A stretch of DNA of 15,274 nucleotides, from NCBI GenBank assembly GCA_036009625.1, contig DASYLJ010000188.1, positions 1 through 15,274 on the forward strand, in the 5' to 3' direction. Of this stretch, positions 1-7,755 are shown one piece after another (position 1 is the stretch's first letter; each line of letters opens with the position of its first letter). The notes below the pieces were generated by a model. It saw only the letters and a program-made list of their open reading frames with translations. It did no database searches and was not told the DNA's origin. The translations under genes and the position numbers were made by a program. Source of the DNA: DASYLJ01 sp036009625 (GTDB lineage: Bacteria; Desulfobacterota; Binatia; DP-6).

Positions 1-1035
1 CGCCTCGACCATCGGCACCGCGCGCGGCAGCACGCACGGATCGTGTCGTCCGCGGCCAGTGATCGTCGTGTCCTCGTGGCCCACGCTCACGGTGTCCTGC
101 TGCCGCATCACGGTGGCGGTGGGCTTGAAGGCGACGCGGAACCACACCGTCTCGCCGTTGGTGATGCCGCCCTGCACGCCGCCGCTGCGGTTGGTGCGCG
201 TCCGGACGCGATCGCCTTCCATGTAGAACGCGTCGTTGTGCTCGAGCCCGGTGAGGTCGGTGCCGGCAAAGCCGGAGCCGATCTCGAACCCCTTGCTCGC
301 GGGCAGGCTCAGCATGCCGCGTGCGAGATCGGCCTCGAGGCGATCGAAGACCGGCTCGCCCCATCCCGGAGGGCAGCCGCGAATGGCGCAGGTGACGATG
401 CCGCCGAGCGAGTTGCCATCCTTCCGGGCGGCTTCGACGGCGGTGATCATCTCCGCCGCGCGTGCCGGATCGGGACAACGGATGGGCGTCGCGTCGACCT
501 GGGCGCGCGTGACCGCCTCGAGGTCGGCGTCGGCGACGAGCCGTCCGACCTTCGAGACCCAGGCGACGACATCGACGTGCCAGCGCTCGTGCAGCAGCTT
601 GCGCGCGATCGCCGCCGCGGCCACCCGTCCGGCGGTCTCGCGGGCGCTGGTGCGACCGCCGCCGCGCCAGTCGCGGATGCCGTACTTGGCGTCGTAGGTG
701 TAGTCGGCGTGGCTCGGCCGATACTTCGCGGCCACCTCGCTGTAGTCACCCGAGCGCTGATCCTCGTTCGGGATGAGCAGGCTGATGGGCGTGCCGAGCG
801 TGCGCCCGTCGTACACCCCGCTCAGGATGCGGACGGTGTCCGATTCCTTGCGCTGCGTGACGAGCGCGCTCTGTCCGGGTGCGCGCCGGTCGAGCTCGGG
901 CTGGATGTCGGACTCGGACAGCGGCAGCAGGGACGGGCAGCCGTCGACGACGGCGCCGATCCCACCGCCATGCGATTCGCCCCAGGTCGTGACCCGAAAC
1001 AGCGTGCCGAACGTGTTGCCCACCGTGCCGATCAT
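1..1035 (-). CDS. aroC: Chorismate synthase, C-terminus cut by the window edge
   Basis: Catalyses the last shikimate-pathway step, 5-enolpyruvylshikimate-3-phosphate to chorismate, using reduced FMN; cytoplasmic. The reading frame is open from 1035 to the window edge, giving 345 residues. Family signatures are visible in order: GESHGGGIG near residues 19-27, GRTSARETAGRVA from 127, and RSGGVQGGITNGE from 283, followed by a near-terminal GRHDPCVLPRAVP stretch. The family is usually about 350-400 residues, so only a short C-terminal tail is missing. The ATG at 1035 lies 30 bases after the rsmB stop. A GTG at 1023 would give the more typical start (V/M-GNTFGT), and the AGGA overlapping the upstream ATG could serve it, so the start is uncertain by four codons. 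It is the last visible gene of the priA-def-fmt-rsmB operon. Identity is certain. Confidence 0.96.
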   Translation of the reverse strand, partial: MIGTVGNTFGTLFRVTTWGESHGGGIGAVVDGCPSLLPLSESDIQPELDRRAPGQSALVTQRKESDTVRILSGVYDGRTLGTPISLLIPNEDQRSGDYSEVAAKYRPSHADYTYDAKYGIRDWRGGGRTSARETAGRVAAAAIARKLLHERWHVDVVAWVSKVGRLVADADLEAVTRAQVDATPIRCPDPARAAEMITAVEAARKDGNSLGGIVTCAIRGCPPGWGEPVFDRLEADLARGMLSLPASKGFEIGSGFAGTDLTGLEHNDAFYMEGDRVRTRTNRSGGVQGGITNGETVWFRVAFKPTATVMRQQDTVSVGHEDTTITGRGRHDPCVLPRAVPMVEA

Positions 1036-1065
1036 CCTAGCCGCCGCGGTTGCGACGGGACAAGC

Positions 1066-2406
1066 TCAGGCGCGGGCGCGGAGCCGGACGGCAAAAAAGC
1101 CGTCGAGCCCGTGGCGATGCGGCAGCGTGCGCAGATGGCCTGCCGGAGTGGTCAACGCCGCGTCGACCCAACCCGACGCGGGTTCGACAGCGAACGACGG
1201 CGTCGCTGCCTGGAATGCCTCGACGACGCCGACCGTCTCCTCGCGCGTCAGGGTGCAGACGGCGTAGACGAGGACGCCTCCGGGGCGGACGAGCGGGGCG
1301 ACGCCGGCGAGCAGCTCGGCCTGCAGGGCTGCGAGGCGCGGGATGTCGTCGGGCGTGCGGCGCCAGCGCAGCTCGGGATGACGACGCAGGGTGCCGAGGC
1401 CGGAGCAGGGAGCGTCGACGAGCACGGCATCGAACTGACCACGGAGCGGCGGACGTCGTGCGTCGGCGACGACCGGGCGGATCGTGTCGGCGCGCAGCCG
1501 AACCGCCTCGGCCGCGATGCGCGCCGCGCCCGCCCGATGCGGATCGACGGCGACGACCTGTCCGTCCGGCCCGGCAAATGCCGCCAGGTGCGTCGTCTTG
1601 CCGCCCGGTGCGGCACAGGCATCGAGCACGTGGCTTCCCGGCGCCGGCGCCAGCAACGCACCGACGAGCTGCGAGGCCTCGCTCTGGAAGGAGCAGCGGC
1701 CCTCGTGCCACGCGGCGGTGGTGCGCACGCGCCCGGCGTCGCGTGCGACCACGAGCCCCTGGCTCGACCAGCGTGCCGGCGTCGTCTCGATGCCGCCGTC
1801 GGCGAGCTCTGCTGCGAGCGCGTCGCGCGACACGCCATGCGCGCGCAGCACGGTGCCGCCTGGCTCGTTGTCGGCGGCGAGGAGCGCCGGCAGCTCGTCC
1901 GGGTCGAACTCGCGGCGCCAGCGCGCGACGAGCCACTGCGGGTGCGACCACTCGACGGCGAGTCGCGTGAGCGGGTCGGACGGCAGCGGCAGATCGCGAC
2001 CCTCGCGCGCGGCCCGTCGCAGGACGGCGTTCACGAGCCCGCGAGCGCCGCGGCCGCTCGCGCCCGCGAGCCGCACGCTCGCATCCACCGCGGCGTACGC
2101 CGGAACGCGCTCGAGCAGCAGCAGCTGGAAGAGCCCGAGCCGCAGGGCCGCGCGCACCGGCGGGTCGAGCGCCGCCAGGTCGCCCCCGCGGACGAGGGCC
2201 GCCAGGTGATGATCGAGCCGCCCCTGCCAGGCGAGCACGCCGTAGACGAGGCGCGTCGTCAGCGCGCGATCCTCGACCGACAGCCGCGCCCCCGACAGTC
2301 GGTGCGCGAGCAGCACGTCGGCGAAGGCCTGCTCGCCCTCGACCCGCAGCAGGACGTCGTGCGCGATCGTGCGCGCGTCGGCCGGCGCTACGCGTCGCCC
2401 AGGCAT
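1066..2406 (-). CDS. rsmB: 16S rRNA (cytosine(967)-C(5))-methyltransferase
   Basis: Predicted SAM-dependent methyltransferase making m5C967 in 16S rRNA (RsmB/Sun family); cytoplasmic; 446 residues, usual for the family. Residues about 10-140 look like the helical NusB-type RNA-binding domain. The Rossmann methyltransferase domain follows, with the SAM motif LDACAAPGGKT (261-271), motif IV DAPCSG with C334, and motif VI YAVCTL with C384. In RsmB the motif VI cysteine is the nucleophile and the motif IV cysteine releases the product. Motif VI reads AVCTL where many homologues have ATCS, a mild variation. The frame stays open to 2688, but that extension lies inside fmt. The ATG at 2406 overlaps the fmt stop by 19 bases and begins just before the first conserved helix, so it is the likely start. 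Translation is probably coupled to fmt. Confidence 0.94.
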   Translation of the reverse strand: MPGRRVAPADARTIAHDVLLRVEGEQAFADVLLAHRLSGARLSVEDRALTTRLVYGVLAWQGRLDHHLAALVRGGDLAALDPPVRAALRLGLFQLLLLERVPAYAAVDASVRLAGASGRGARGLVNAVLRRAAREGRDLPLPSDPLTRLAVEWSHPQWLVARWRREFDPDELPALLAADNEPGGTVLRAHGVSRDALAAELADGGIETTPARWSSQGLVVARDAGRVRTTAAWHEGRCSFQSEASQLVGALLAPAPGSHVLDACAAPGGKTTHLAAFAGPDGQVVAVDPHRAGAARIAAEAVRLRADTIRPVVADARRPPLRGQFDAVLVDAPCSGLGTLRRHPELRWRRTPDDIPRLAALQAELLAGVAPLVRPGGVLVYAVCTLTREETVGVVEAFQAATPSFAVEPASGWVDAALTTPAGHLRTLPHRHGLDGFFAVRLRARA

Positions 2407-3347
2407 GTCCCCGGCGCGAGCCGCTGGCCGGCGACGAAGGCGCCCGCGTCGAGACGCCGCTTGCCCTCGAGCTGGAGCTCGAGGATGCGCAGCGCGCCCG
2501 CGCCGGTGGCGACGAGGATGCCGGACGGGCTGGCCTCGACCACCGTGCCGGGCGCGGCGCGCCCGGGGTCCCCGCCGGCGACGGCCCGATGCACCTTGAC
2601 GACCTTGCCGAGGAGGGTGGTCGACGCCGTCGGTGCGGGCGTGAAGGCGCGTACGAGCCGGTCGAGCTCGCCGGCCGGCCGTCGCCAATCGATGCGTCCC
2701 TGCTCGCGTTCGATGGGTGGTGAGAAGGTGATGCCGTCCGGCGGCTGTGGGACGGGATGGATGGTGCCGGCGTGCAGGCCGTCGATGGCGGCGCCGATGG
2801 CCTCGGCGCCGAGCGCCGACAGCCGTGTCGTCAGCGAGCCGGTGGTGTCGTCGGGCCCGATCGGCGTCTCGCGCGTGAGGAGCATGTCGCCGGCGTCCAT
2901 CTCCTCCGCCATCGCCATGATCGTGACCCCGGTGACGGCGTCACCGGCGAGGATGGCGTGCGCGATCGGCGCCGCACCGCGGTGGCGCGGCAGCAGCGAG
3001 GCATGGACGTTGATGCAGCCGTGCGGCGGCAGGTCGAGGATCGTGCGCGGCAGTATCCGCCCGTACGCCGCGACCACGATCAGGTCCGGCGCCAGCGCGC
3101 GCAGCGCGTCGGCGAACTCGGGCACGCGCACCTTCGTCGGCTGCAGGACGGGCAGACCATGTGCCAGCGCCAGCTGCTTCACCGGCGGCGCCGCCACCGT
3201 GAGCCCGCGGCCCTGTGGGCGATCGGGCTGGCACACCACGCCGACGACGGGGTCGGATCGCGCCATCAGCGCCTCGAGGATGGGACACGCGAAGGCTGGC
3301 GTGCCCATGAAGACGACGCGCCAACGTGCGCCCGACGGTGTGCTCAA
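2388..3347 (-). CDS. fmt: Methionyl-tRNA formyltransferase, TTG start
   Basis: Transfers a formyl group from 10-formyltetrahydrofolate to Met-tRNA(fMet) to make the initiator tRNA; cytoplasmic. At 319 residues it is full length. The N-terminal formyltransferase fold carries VVFMGTPAFA (11-20), QPDRPQGRG (40-48), the catalytic NVHASLLPRHRGAAPI (N113, H115) and MDAGDM (D151), matching the Asn-His-Asp triad of the family. The C-terminal OB-like tRNA-binding domain covers about 205-310. The start codon is TTG and shares bases with the def stop (TTGA). No ATG or GTG lies between it and the conserved core except Met14, which sits inside the first beta strand and would remove it. No strong Shine-Dalgarno is visible, so initiation probably depends on coupling to def. 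def-fmt adjacency is the classic arrangement. Confidence 0.95.
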   Translation of the reverse strand: MSTPSGARWRVVFMGTPAFACPILEALMARSDPVVGVVCQPDRPQGRGLTVAAPPVKQLALAHGLPVLQPTKVRVPEFADALRALAPDLIVVAAYGRILPRTILDLPPHGCINVHASLLPRHRGAAPIAHAILAGDAVTGVTIMAMAEEMDAGDMLLTRETPIGPDDTTGSLTTRLSALGAEAIGAAIDGLHAGTIHPVPQPPDGITFSPPIEREQGRIDWRRPAGELDRLVRAFTPAPTASTTLLGKVVKVHRAVAGGDPGRAAPGTVVEASPSGILVATGAGALRILELQLEGKRRLDAGAFVAGQRLAPGTCLGDA

Positions 3348-3895
3348 AGGATCGGTCGCTTGGGGCTCGAGCTGCCGCTCTCCCGTCCCTGACGGTCGAG
3401 CTTGCGCTGACGTGCCTTGTAGAGGTCGCGCTTGAGCCGCGAGAGGCGGTCGAGGAAGAGCCGACCCTCGAGGTGGTCGATCTCGTGTTGCAGCGCCACG
3501 GCGAGGAGCTCCTCGGCCTCGATCTCGATCTCGCGCTGGTCCGTCGTCCAGGCCTTCACGAGGATGCGCTGCGAGCGCTTCACCGGTGCGGTGAAGTCGG
3601 GCACCGAGAGGCAGCCCTCCTCCCAGATGATGCTGCCCTCGCGATGCGTGATCTCGGGGTTGATGAGCTTCAGGAGACGCCGGCCCTGGCTCTCGTCGGG
3701 GCCCGGCACGTCGAGGACGATGACGCGATGGCCGACACCCACCTGCGGTGCGGCCAAGCCGATCCCCGGTGCCGCGTACATGGTCTCGGCCATGTCCTCG
3801 AGCAGCGTCGCGACCATACCGTCGATCTCGGTGACGGGGGTCGCGGCGTCTTTGAGAACGGGGCTCGGGTAGGTGTGTATCTGACGAATTGCCAT
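3344..3895 (-). CDS. def: Peptide deformylase
   Basis: Metalloenzyme that removes the N-formyl group from nascent proteins at the ribosome exit. It has 183 residues, with all three family motifs intact: GIGLAAPQVG (44-53), EEGCLS with metal ligand C95 (92-97), and QHEIDH with ligands H137 and H141 and catalytic E138 (136-141). The C-terminal tail (about 150-183) is basic then Ser-rich, as in many bacterial type I enzymes. The ATG at 3895 gives the typical MAIRxI start. A 60-base gap separates it from the priA stop, with no gene and no clear Shine-Dalgarno sequence in it. It overlaps fmt by four bases and acts in the same formyl-methionine cycle. Confidence 0.96.
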   Translation of the reverse strand: MAIRQIHTYPSPVLKDAATPVTEIDGMVATLLEDMAETMYAAPGIGLAAPQVGVGHRVIVLDVPGPDESQGRRLLKLINPEITHREGSIIWEEGCLSVPDFTAPVKRSQRILVKAWTTDQREIEIEAEELLAVALQHEIDHLEGRLFLDRLSRLKRDLYKARQRKLDRQGRESGSSSPKRPIL

Positions 3896-3955
3896 GCGGG
3901 AGGGGGCCCGTCCGACTTACATCCCGAGGGGGACGGTCGCAATCCAGCGCGGGCG

Positions 3956-6169
<2,214 letters not shown>

Positions 6170-6201
6170 GCTTGCGCAGCACTGCTTAGAGGCCACTCCT
6201 G

Positions 6202-6221
6202 GGGGTGTCAAAGGGGTGTCA
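6202..6221 (+). repeat. Direct repeat GGGGTGTCA x2, 11-bp period; PilR-like GTGTC cores
   Basis: Two perfect copies of GGGGTGTCA (6202-6210 and 6213-6221) are spaced one DNA helical turn apart, so both would face the same side of the helix. Each holds GTGTC, and the Pseudomonas PilR site is remembered as a run of N followed by C/G-TGTC. They lie about 140-155 bases upstream of the transcription start predicted for the first sigma-54-type promoter, within the normal range for an enhancer-binding protein. On the other strand the first copy gives TTGACA (6206-6211), which could instead serve as a -35 box for priA. The repeat is seen directly; its binding function is inference. Confidence 0.45.
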
Positions 6222-6246
6222 GAAACCCGACGCCGTCAGAGATTCG

Positions 6247-6263
6247 TCGGCGATTTCAGCCGA
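6247..6263. promoter_or_regulatory. Dyad TCGGC-N7-GCCGA, possible activator site
   Basis: A perfect 5-bp inverted repeat with a 7-bp centre sits about 100 bases upstream of the start predicted for the first sigma-54-type promoter, a usual place for an enhancer-binding protein dimer. Five-base dyads are common by chance in GC-rich DNA, so support is weak. Confidence 0.22.
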
Positions 6264-6297
6264 GCGACGCAAAGTGAACGCTTCCGAGTCCTCCAGG

Positions 6298-6311
6298 AAT
6301 CAAAACAGTTG
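6298..6311 (+). promoter_or_regulatory. A+T-rich patch with IHF-like site
   Basis: The sequence AATCAA-N5-TTG resembles the integration host factor consensus WATCAA-N4-TTR but has one extra spacer base. It lies in the only clearly A+T-rich patch of the region (about 6297-6322), between the upstream repeat and dyad and the first sigma-54-type promoter. That is where a DNA-bending protein normally acts in sigma-54 systems. The match is imperfect, so this is a suggestion supported mainly by position. Confidence 0.25.
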
Positions 6312-6331
6312 GAAATTCAACGGTGGTAGGG

Positions 6332-6347
6332 TGGCATCACGCTTGCT
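6332..6347 (+). promoter_or_regulatory. Sigma-54-type promoter P1 (TGGCAT-N5-TTGCT)
   Basis: The -24 element TGGCAT and -12 element TTGCT have the exact GG-N10-GC spacing required by sigma-54 (GG at 6333-6334, GC at 6345-6346). The only departure from TGGCAC-N5-TTGCW is T for C at the sixth position. Transcription would start near 6358 and run toward pilM, entering the strong hairpin at 6379 within about 20 bases. Sigma-54 promoters need an ATP-dependent activator, which fits the repeat and dyad found upstream. The match is seen; activity is inferred. Confidence 0.68.
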
Positions 6348-6357
6348 CTTCCTCTCC

Positions 6358-6424
6358 TCCAGCCCCTCCTTTCTGCACACGAGGAGACCCGGTCACGGCA
6401 ACGTGGCCGGGTCTTCTCGTTTCT
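6358..6424 (+). ncRNA. Candidate sigma-54-driven small RNA or attenuated leader (about 67 nt)
   Basis: If transcription starts about 12 bases after the P1 -12 element, the first thing transcribed is a short pyrimidine-rich lead (6358-6378) and then the long hairpin, after which RNA polymerase could stop. That would give an RNA of roughly 67 nt, reminiscent in arrangement of sigma-54-dependent small RNAs such as Pxr of Myxococcus. Alternatively the hairpin is a leaky attenuator or an mRNA-stabilising 5' structure. No known RNA family is recognised. The prediction rests only on promoter and hairpin spacing. Confidence 0.3.
6379..6424 (+). terminator. 19-bp hairpin with GCAA tetraloop and short U-rich tail
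   Basis: The arms 6379-6397 and 6402-6420 pair over 19 positions, with only two G-U wobbles (6384/6415 and 6393/6406) and no mismatch. They are capped by GCAA (6398-6401), a stable GNRA tetraloop. On the plus strand it is followed by TTTCT, a short U-rich tail, so it may be an intrinsic terminator in that direction. On the minus strand no U tract follows. It lies between the two sigma-54-type promoters, so it would affect transcripts from P1 but not P2. Confidence 0.6.
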
Positions 6425-6452
6425 GGGCCCTGCGTTTCACTCGTGGTCGACT

Positions 6453-6468
6453 GGGCACGCACGTTGCA
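6453..6468 (+). promoter_or_regulatory. Sigma-54-type promoter P2 (GGGCACG-N4-TTGCA)
   Basis: This matches the sigma-54 consensus TGGCACG-N4-TTGCW at every position except the first base (G for T), with exact GG-N10-GC spacing (GG at 6454-6455, GC at 6466-6467). It is the best promoter match in the window. Transcription would start near 6479, about 155 bases before the pilM start and downstream of the strong hairpin, so this is probably the main pilMNOPQ promoter. It lies 121 bases downstream of P1 on the same strand. Activity is inferred from the match. Confidence 0.75.
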
Positions 6469-6488
6469 CCTGTCCCACCGTGGAAGTC

Positions 6489-6508
6489 GTGCAGGTGAGA
6501 TCCAGCAC
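6489..6508 (+). promoter_or_regulatory. 20-bp dyad just after the predicted P2 start
   Basis: GTGC-A-GG and CC-A-GCAC form an inverted repeat around TGAGAT: six paired bases with one A-A mismatch, about ten bases downstream of the start predicted for P2. It could be an operator or a small 5' stem in the RNA. No family is recognised. Confidence 0.25.
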
Positions 6509-6514
6509 AATGCT

Positions 6515-6544
6515 TTGACAACCCCGGCAGCCGAAGCGCATAGT
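6515..6544 (+). promoter_or_regulatory. Possible sigma-70 promoter for pilM
   Basis: A perfect TTGACA (6515-6520) is followed after 18 bases by CATAGT (6539-6544), which matches TATAAT at four of six positions. The start would be near 6551, about 83 bases upstream of pilM, allowing basal expression independent of sigma-54. The -10 box is only moderate and overlaps a hairpin, so this is tentative. Confidence 0.35.
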
Positions 6545-6558
6545 GCGCGCGCTTTCGG
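6531..6558 (+). other. Leader hairpin CCGAAGCGC / GCGCTTTCGG
   Basis: A nine-base-pair stem with one bulged T and a nine-base loop (6540-6548) lies in the middle of the leader RNA that P2 would make. Together with the dyad at 6489-6508 and the hairpin at 6585-6601 it makes the pilM leader look structured. No riboswitch family is recognised, and the GEMM cyclic-dinucleotide core is absent. Confidence 0.35.
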
Positions 6559-6584
6559 CCCCGGATACGCAGAACGCAGGCTGA

Positions 6585-6601
6585 CGCTCCCAGGGGGAGC
6601 G
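6585..6601 (+). other. Leader hairpin CGCTCCC-AGG-GGGAGCG upstream of pilM
   Basis: A perfect 7-bp GC-rich stem with a 3-base loop ends 18 bases before the AGGAGG ribosome site of pilM. Its GGGAG arm could itself look like a ribosome site for the alternative GTG at 6610, and the stem would hide it. This supports the downstream start and could modulate translation. Confidence 0.4.
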
Positions 6602-6619
6602 GGTGGGGAGTGGATGATG

Positions 6620-6625
6620 AGGAGG
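6620..6625 (+). promoter_or_regulatory. AGGAGG ribosome-binding site that fixes the pilM start
   Basis: A perfect AGGAGG lies eight bases before GTG 6634. The longer frame starting at GTG 6610 would place this site inside the coding sequence and add an acidic stretch (DDEEDE) without precedent at the start of PilM. GTG 6634 is therefore the preferred start. Confidence 0.75.
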
Positions 6626-6633
6626 ACGAAGCC

Positions 6634-7755
6634 GTGGCGCCATCAGTGGGCGTGAAGCCGGCCTCGCTGTTCGGCCGCATCCTGGGGGCCAAGCTCCCAA
6701 ATCCGTTCCGACGCCAGGAAGGTTTCCTGGTTCTGGACATCGGCTCGAGCAGCGTCAAACTCGCCGAGGTCCATCATGGACCGAGTGGCCCGCGCCTGTC
6801 GGCGCTGGCCATGAGTCCACTGCCACCAACGGTGATCCAGTCCAACGTCATCCAGGACGAGACGCCGGTGGTCGACGCCATCCGTGATCTGATCAGTCAG
6901 ACCGGTGTGCAGTCGAAGCAGGTCATCACCGCGGTGCCCGGCCCGGCCGTCATCGTCAAGAAGGTGATCCTGCCGGCACAACCGGGTGCCAACGTCGACA
7001 CGGCGGTGTTCGCCGAGGCCTCGCAGCTGGTCCCCGACTCGCTCGACAACGTCAATCTCGACTACCAGGTGATCGACTGGATCGAGTCGGGCAACAAGAT
7101 GGAGGTGCTGGTCGTGGCGGTGAAGAAGGAGATCATCAACTCCTACACCAACGCGATCCGTGCCGCCGGGCTCGAGCCGGTCGTCTGCGACGTCGACTAC
7201 TTCGCGCTCGAGAACATGTACGAGCTCAACTACGACCAGCCCGACAGCGGTGGGCCGGTGGCGCTGGTGAACATCGGCGCGCGCTACTCCTCGATCAACA
7301 TCTTGAAGGAGGGCCGCTCCACCTTCACCGGGGACGTGCCGGTGGGCGGTGTCGAGTTCAACGACGCGCTCATCCGTCAACTCGGGGTCTCACCCGAGGA
7401 CGCCGACTCGCTCAAGCGCGGCAAGGCGGCCGGCGGTGTCGATCTGCTGACGGCCGAACCCGTCATCGGTTCGGTCACCGAGTTCATCGTCGAGGAGATC
7501 CAGCGGGCCCTCAGCTTCTTCTGGACCGCCGCCACCGACGAGCCGCTCGGCGCGGTCGTCCTCTCGGGCGGCCCGGCGCGCATGCCGGGGCTGTCGTCGC
7601 AGCTGAAGGATCGTCTCGAGTGCAACGTCGAGGTCGCCGATCCGTTCCGCCGTCTCCACATCGACGGACGGGTCGATCGCGATCTCATCGAGCAGTGCGG
7701 TCCGGCCCTCGCCGTTGCGGTCGGGTTGGCCACACGCCGACCGGGGGACAAATGA
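6634..7755 (+). CDS. pilM: Type IV pilus assembly protein PilM, GTG start
   Basis: Cytoplasmic actin/FtsA-like ATP-binding protein that docks onto the N-terminal tail of PilN and links the alignment subcomplex to the pilus motor. It has 373 residues from GTG 6634, within the family range. Visible parts: the phosphate-1 loop LDIGSSSVKLAEV (34-46), the 1C-type region with GLEPVVCDVDYFALEN (179-194), the phosphate-2-like LVNIGARYSSINIL (211-224), the GDVPVGGVEFND segment (233-244), and the adenosine motif VVLSGGPARMPGL (308-320). An N-terminal SLFGRIL segment is typical. It overlaps pilN by four bases (ATGA), so translation is coupled. First gene of pilMNOPQ-aroKB, driven by the sigma-54-type promoters upstream if the reading is right. 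Confidence 0.95.
   Translation: MAPSVGVKPASLFGRILGAKLPNPFRRQEGFLVLDIGSSSVKLAEVHHGPSGPRLSALAMSPLPPTVIQSNVIQDETPVVDAIRDLISQTGVQSKQVITAVPGPAVIVKKVILPAQPGANVDTAVFAEASQLVPDSLDNVNLDYQVIDWIESGNKMEVLVVAVKKEIINSYTNAIRAAGLEPVVCDVDYFALENMYELNYDQPDSGGPVALVNIGARYSSINILKEGRSTFTGDVPVGGVEFNDALIRQLGVSPEDADSLKRGKAAGGVDLLTAEPVIGSVTEFIVEEIQRALSFFWTAATDEPLGAVVLSGGPARMPGLSSQLKDRLECNVEVADPFRRLHIDGRVDRDLIEQCGPALAVAVGLATRRPGDK

Larger units (their letters stand above)
6170..6633. promoter_or_regulatory. Divergent control region between priA and pilM
   Basis: This gene-free stretch of 464 bases separates the minus-strand priA operon from the plus-strand pil operon. Short open frames cross it, but none has a convincing start, ribosome site or protein-like composition. 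From left to right it holds a 9-bp direct repeat, a 5-bp dyad, a locally A+T-rich patch unusual for this GC-rich window, a sigma-54-type promoter, a very strong hairpin, a second sigma-54-type promoter, a small dyad, a possible sigma-70 promoter and two leader hairpins ending near the pilM ribosome site. The individual elements are listed separately. The density of signals facing pilM suggests regulated pilus expression; this is inference. Confidence 0.8.

Noticed and set aside
6183..6211. Sigma-70 promoter for priA (TTGACA at 6206-6211, TAAGCA at 6183-6188, minus strand)
   Set aside because: The -35 is perfect with a 17-bp spacer, but the -10 matches poorly and the start would leave only about seven bases before the priA ATG. 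It is kept as an alternative reading of the repeat, not as a feature.
6170..6211. TTG 6211 start for priA giving 14 extra residues
   Set aside because: The extension (KQCCAS-containing) is unlike PriA N-termini, has no ribosome site, and overlaps the direct repeat. ATG 6169 fits the family better.
6479..6633. GEMM-type cyclic-dinucleotide riboswitch before pilM
   Set aside because: I looked for the conserved GEMM core (CACGCACAGGGCAAACC, the GGGACGCAAAG loop and the GCGGGGTTACCG segment). It is not present on either strand.
6610..6633. GTG 6610 start for pilM
   Set aside because: It would place a perfect AGGAGG inside the gene, and its own upstream G-rich sequence lies next to a stable hairpin. 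GTG 6634 has the ideal 8-base spacing.
6205..6700. Short open frames in the priA-pilM gap on both strands
   Set aside because: None has a good ribosome site or protein-like sequence, and several cross the promoter and hairpin elements. The region is better explained as regulatory.
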